Shown: in pieces, positions 5,064 through 7,351 of the stretch | Position numbering within the stretch: the stretch's first letter is position 1 | How the letters are laid out: each line of letters starts with the position of its first letter | Assembly: GCA_016932145.1 (NCBI GenBank) | Contig: JAFGDI010000003.1 | Location: 1-7,351 of the forward strand | Direction: 5' to 3' | DNA length: 7,351 nucleotides | Source: Sedimentisphaerales bacterium | GTDB taxonomy: Bacteria > Planctomycetota > Phycisphaerae > Sedimentisphaerales > SM23-30 | Program-made: the position numbers and the translations under genes | The notes under the pieces: model-generated | Database searches by the model: none | Told to the model about the DNA's origin: nothing | What the model saw: only the letters and a program-made list of their open reading frames with translations

Positions 5064-7351
5064 TTATTCACCATCAAACAAACCGCTTGTCAGCCATTGA
5101 CCGGCGAAATATGCGAAATCCGCAAGATCAACCCGACAATATGAAGAACCAGTATTATCAAAATTGAATTGATAACCATCAAACTGAGTATTGACACAAG
5201 GGACAATCCCGGTAGCATCAAGATACTCCTGGGCAAATACTGTGTTTGATTCGGCATCAAGTCGATAGTTATAGATCCTCAAATAATCAACCGATGATGC
5301 CAGTCCGAGTTGCAGAAGATCGCGATTAGCTGTCTGACGACCGGCACCGAGCAATACACTTCGCTGCCAGGCGGCAAATACTTGACTGTTACTGCTATTG
5401 GCAGTGATTACTGGCTGACCATCTATATATACAGTTGAACTTCCGCTTACTTCCCAGGTACAGGCTAACATATGCCAGTTGCCATCATACAATTCCCACA
5501 TTGGCCGATCTGGCTCTCCGCCTATATTCACTACATCACCTGCTTCACTCCGTTCATACATACGAAGTTCCGATGCTTCTGTTGTTGACATCGCAAAACT
5601 TATTCCAGTAGCAGACCCATCATTAAAGTTTTGATAGATAACCCCTGACGCTGCCGGCTTGATCCAGCAGACCAGAGTACCGGCATCCATTCCCAGGCCA
5701 TGACCATTGGTAATCGTACCAGCCCTGGGATAGCCCAAAAGGCCAAAATCAATATATTCGCCGTTATTAAGTATGACCGCCTTACCGCTACCATCAAAAC
5801 CAGTTTCATAACCAGGAGTCATACCCTGTGCATTGATCTCATTAGTGTCAGGCTGACCGGCCAGACTCTTGCCTGTTCCTGTCGGAGCATCAAGCTCACC
5901 CGCAGTCGAGACCAGACTATCTTCAAAATCATACTGAGCTAATAACCGATTAACTATTATATAACCATTATCCGAACGGACCTCTGTAGCATTATTAGTT
6001 ATCGTGCAATAATACTCACCCTGATCAGCGGCAACCGGCGTGGCTATCTTCAGCACTGCGGTATAACTATTGTCCGTACCTGTAAGTGTTATTGCAACAT
6101 CTCCACCATTTACCAACGGTGTTGTACTACCTGCCTTATACCACATAACCGTCGGTGCAGATATACTGGTAAATGCACATTCCAGACTGGCATACGGCTC
6201 GGCAACTTTAACTCTGACTCCCTGCGGCTGACCAACTATAACCGGAGCCGAGGGCGTAGTCTCAAACATCCAGATCGGACCTCTGACTGTTGTTTTGCTT
6301 GTCGCTGAGGAACTATTAATACTTTCATCTACACGCCAGTAATATTTAGCATCATTCTCCAGCGTAATCGGCAGTGTTCCTGTCGTTATCGGGTTGGTAA
6401 TATCTGTTATGACCATTGGTGCCGGGCCAACAAAGTTCGGCTCTGGAGAGGCCTCAAAAAAGTTTGGCTCATCTTTTGATATATATACATAGTGAGCGGT
6501 AATATTGGGTAATTCCGCTGACTGCCACTGCAACTGAGTTATCGAATCAAGCGATGCCAGCATTGTTGCTGGTGCCGGCACAGGGTTATTAGCCCAGGGC
6601 AAACTCGCTCTCAGCATCATATCATCTGCCGTACGAGCTGTTTTACTGATACGAACTTCATCAATAAGACCCTCAAAGTTTTCGGTATAGCCGCCATTAG
6701 CCCGTAGCTCATTGCCAACTGCAAAAAAACCATCTGTGTCAGCTTTCATGTCAGCAGCTAAAATACCTGTACCTGCCTGACTGGCGGTTGTCGCTGTACC
6801 AAGCTCTGTCCAGTAAAACCTGATATTATCGGCTGTATTTTCCAGTCCGTTATAAGTAACTGCTGCATGATACCACTGGCCGCTGGTATAAGTTATCGGC
6901 GTATCAAAATATGCCGTTGAACCGGCCAGTACCTGGAACCGAAGTTTACCATCAGTATTGATCCGGAACTGAAACCCTCGTTCGCTTCCAGTATTACCAT
7001 CATCTTCCAAACAGATAATTTCCATGTGATGGGTAATTGCATTCTGATTAACCATAGGCTTCACTATAGCTTCAAAGGTAAATGCGCCATTAGCTCCAAC
7101 AAAGTCAGAAACAAATGACTTATTTACATTATCACCTATAAACCAATTCCTGGATGATCCACCATTATAGGTATTAAGCGCCTTACCAAAACCTGAAATC
7201 GAATCTGATATAATCGCGCCATTGGTAACAAGCATGTCTTGAGTGCCGGAACGGACCATGTCCAGACATCCACCTTCTACCACACCATCAAAATGCCATA
7301 AATGCAGAGTATTAGCATCAACCGGATACGGACTTGACACTGCCATAACAC
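5064..7351 (-). CDS. Secreted LamG-Fn3-like-Ig-LamG protein with short dockerin-like tail, 5' end off the window
   Basis: The frame stays open to the right edge. The first ATG in it (7346) is unlikely to be the start: it falls where the 633-aa paralogue is at the end of its signal peptide, it has no ribosome site in view, and the codon before it (GTT) is open. Numbering from that ATG, seen in order: LamG at about 11-248 (TLHLWHFD, FEGLIDEVRIS); an Fn3-like domain at 252-366 (YYWRVDE, GPIWMFETT); an Ig-like domain at 368-466 with the full pattern Cys390, Trp402, DQGEYYC ending at Cys447; a second LamG at 468-711 (GTLVCWIKP, WHMLACTWE, VYIDGQP, VDYLRIYNY); and a tail at 722-756 with one EF-hand-like repeat (CRVDLADFAYFAGQWL). 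There is no catalytic motif. Glycan or protein binding outside the cell is inferred from the modules. It ends in tandem TAA stops before a hairpin terminator, so it is probably a separate transcription unit. It is a paralogue of the 633-aa protein with an added Fn3-like domain and a halved tail. Confidence 0.9.
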   Translation of the reverse strand, partial: VMAVSSPYPVDANTLHLWHFDGVVEGGCLDMVRSGTQDMLVTNGAIISDSISGFGKALNTYNGGSSRNWFIGDNVNKSFVSDFVGANGAFTFEAIVKPMVNQNAITHHMEIICLEDDGNTGSERGFQFRINTDGKLRFQVLAGSTAYFDTPITYTSGQWYHAAVTYNGLENTADNIRFYWTELGTATTASQAGTGILAADMKADTDGFFAVGNELRANGGYTENFEGLIDEVRISKTARTADDMMLRASLPWANNPVPAPATMLASLDSITQLQWQSAELPNITAHYVYISKDEPNFFEASPEPNFVGPAPMVITDITNPITTGTLPITLENDAKYYWRVDESINSSSATSKTTVRGPIWMFETTPSAPVIVGQPQGVRVKVAEPYASLECAFTSISAPTVMWYKAGSTTPLVNGGDVAITLTGTDNSYTAVLKIATPVAADQGEYYCTITNNATEVRSDNGYIIVNRLLAQYDFEDSLVSTAGELDAPTGTGKSLAGQPDTNEINAQGMTPGYETGFDGSGKAVILNNGEYIDFGLLGYPRAGTITNGHGLGMDAGTLVCWIKPAASGVIYQNFNDGSATGISFAMSTTEASELRMYERSEAGDVVNIGGEPDRPMWELYDGNWHMLACTWEVSGSSTVYIDGQPVITANSSNSQVFAAWQRSVLLGAGRQTANRDLLQLGLASSVDYLRIYNYRLDAESNTVFAQEYLDATGIVPCVNTQFDGYQFNFDNTGSSYCRVDLADFAYFAGQWLTSGLFDGE
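6630..7340 (-). repeat. Duplicated N-terminal LamG module, copy 2
   Basis: Counterpart of the module at 3270-3956. It encodes residues 3-239 of the right-hand protein, numbered from the internal ATG at 7346. The stretch HHMEIICLEDDG, then TGSERGFQFRIN and DGKLRFQVLAGST, is the same in both copies. The differences include an insertion near the N-terminus and scattered conservative changes. Confidence 0.85.

Noticed and set aside
1..7351. CRISPR array, tRNA/rRNA gene, insertion sequence or attachment site
   Set aside because: No regularly spaced repeats, cloverleaf, transposase frame or terminal inverted repeats were seen on either strand. The only long similarity is between the two protein-coding LamG modules.

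Overview
The window looks like an accessory carbohydrate-processing locus of a Planctomycetota bacterium. My best guess is class Phycisphaerae, close to Sedimentisphaerales. The guess rests on protein style rather than a marker gene. The secreted LamG/Ig/Fn3-like modular proteins end in short dockerin-like tags (Asp-Cys-x-x-Asp-x-x-Asp or Cys-Arg-Val-Asp-Leu-Ala-Asp-Phe, then a Trp-Leu), and a small protein carries a PEP-CTERM tail (Pro-Glu-Pro-Ala-Thr, a Leu/Gly-rich helix, Arg-Lys-Arg-Lys). Base composition is moderate and slightly AT-leaning.

All four genes lie on the minus strand, so the window reads right to left. (1) 7351-5064: a large LamG / Fn3-like / Ig / LamG protein whose 5' end, with the signal peptide, lies beyond the right edge. 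(2) 5063-4904: an intergenic gap with a strong hairpin terminator and an AT-rich dyad. (3) 4903-4205: a 232-aa secreted PEP-CTERM protein. (4) 4204-4020: a 185-bp gap with a hairpin, a short direct repeat, and a palindrome abutting a possible -10 box. (5) 4019-2118: a second LamG / Ig / LamG protein with a two-repeat dockerin-like tail. (6) 2094-1: a secreted GH78-type alpha-L-rhamnosidase, 698 codons visible, whose 3' end runs off the left edge. It has no annotated-length ORF because it lacks a stop inside the window; it was read by translating the reverse complement.

The 633-aa LamG protein and the rhamnosidase are 23 bp apart and are probably cotranscribed. The two LamG proteins share an N-terminal module that is 58/67 identical over its core, so they are duplicated or module-shuffled paralogues either side of the PEP-CTERM gene. 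A reasonable inference is that the locus makes exported proteins that bind and cut a rhamnose-containing polysaccharide at or outside the cell surface, with two kinds of C-terminal tag. The substrate and the role of the tags are not shown by the sequence.

No tRNA, rRNA, CRISPR array, transposase or attachment site was seen. No stretch over 300 bp lacks a gene.
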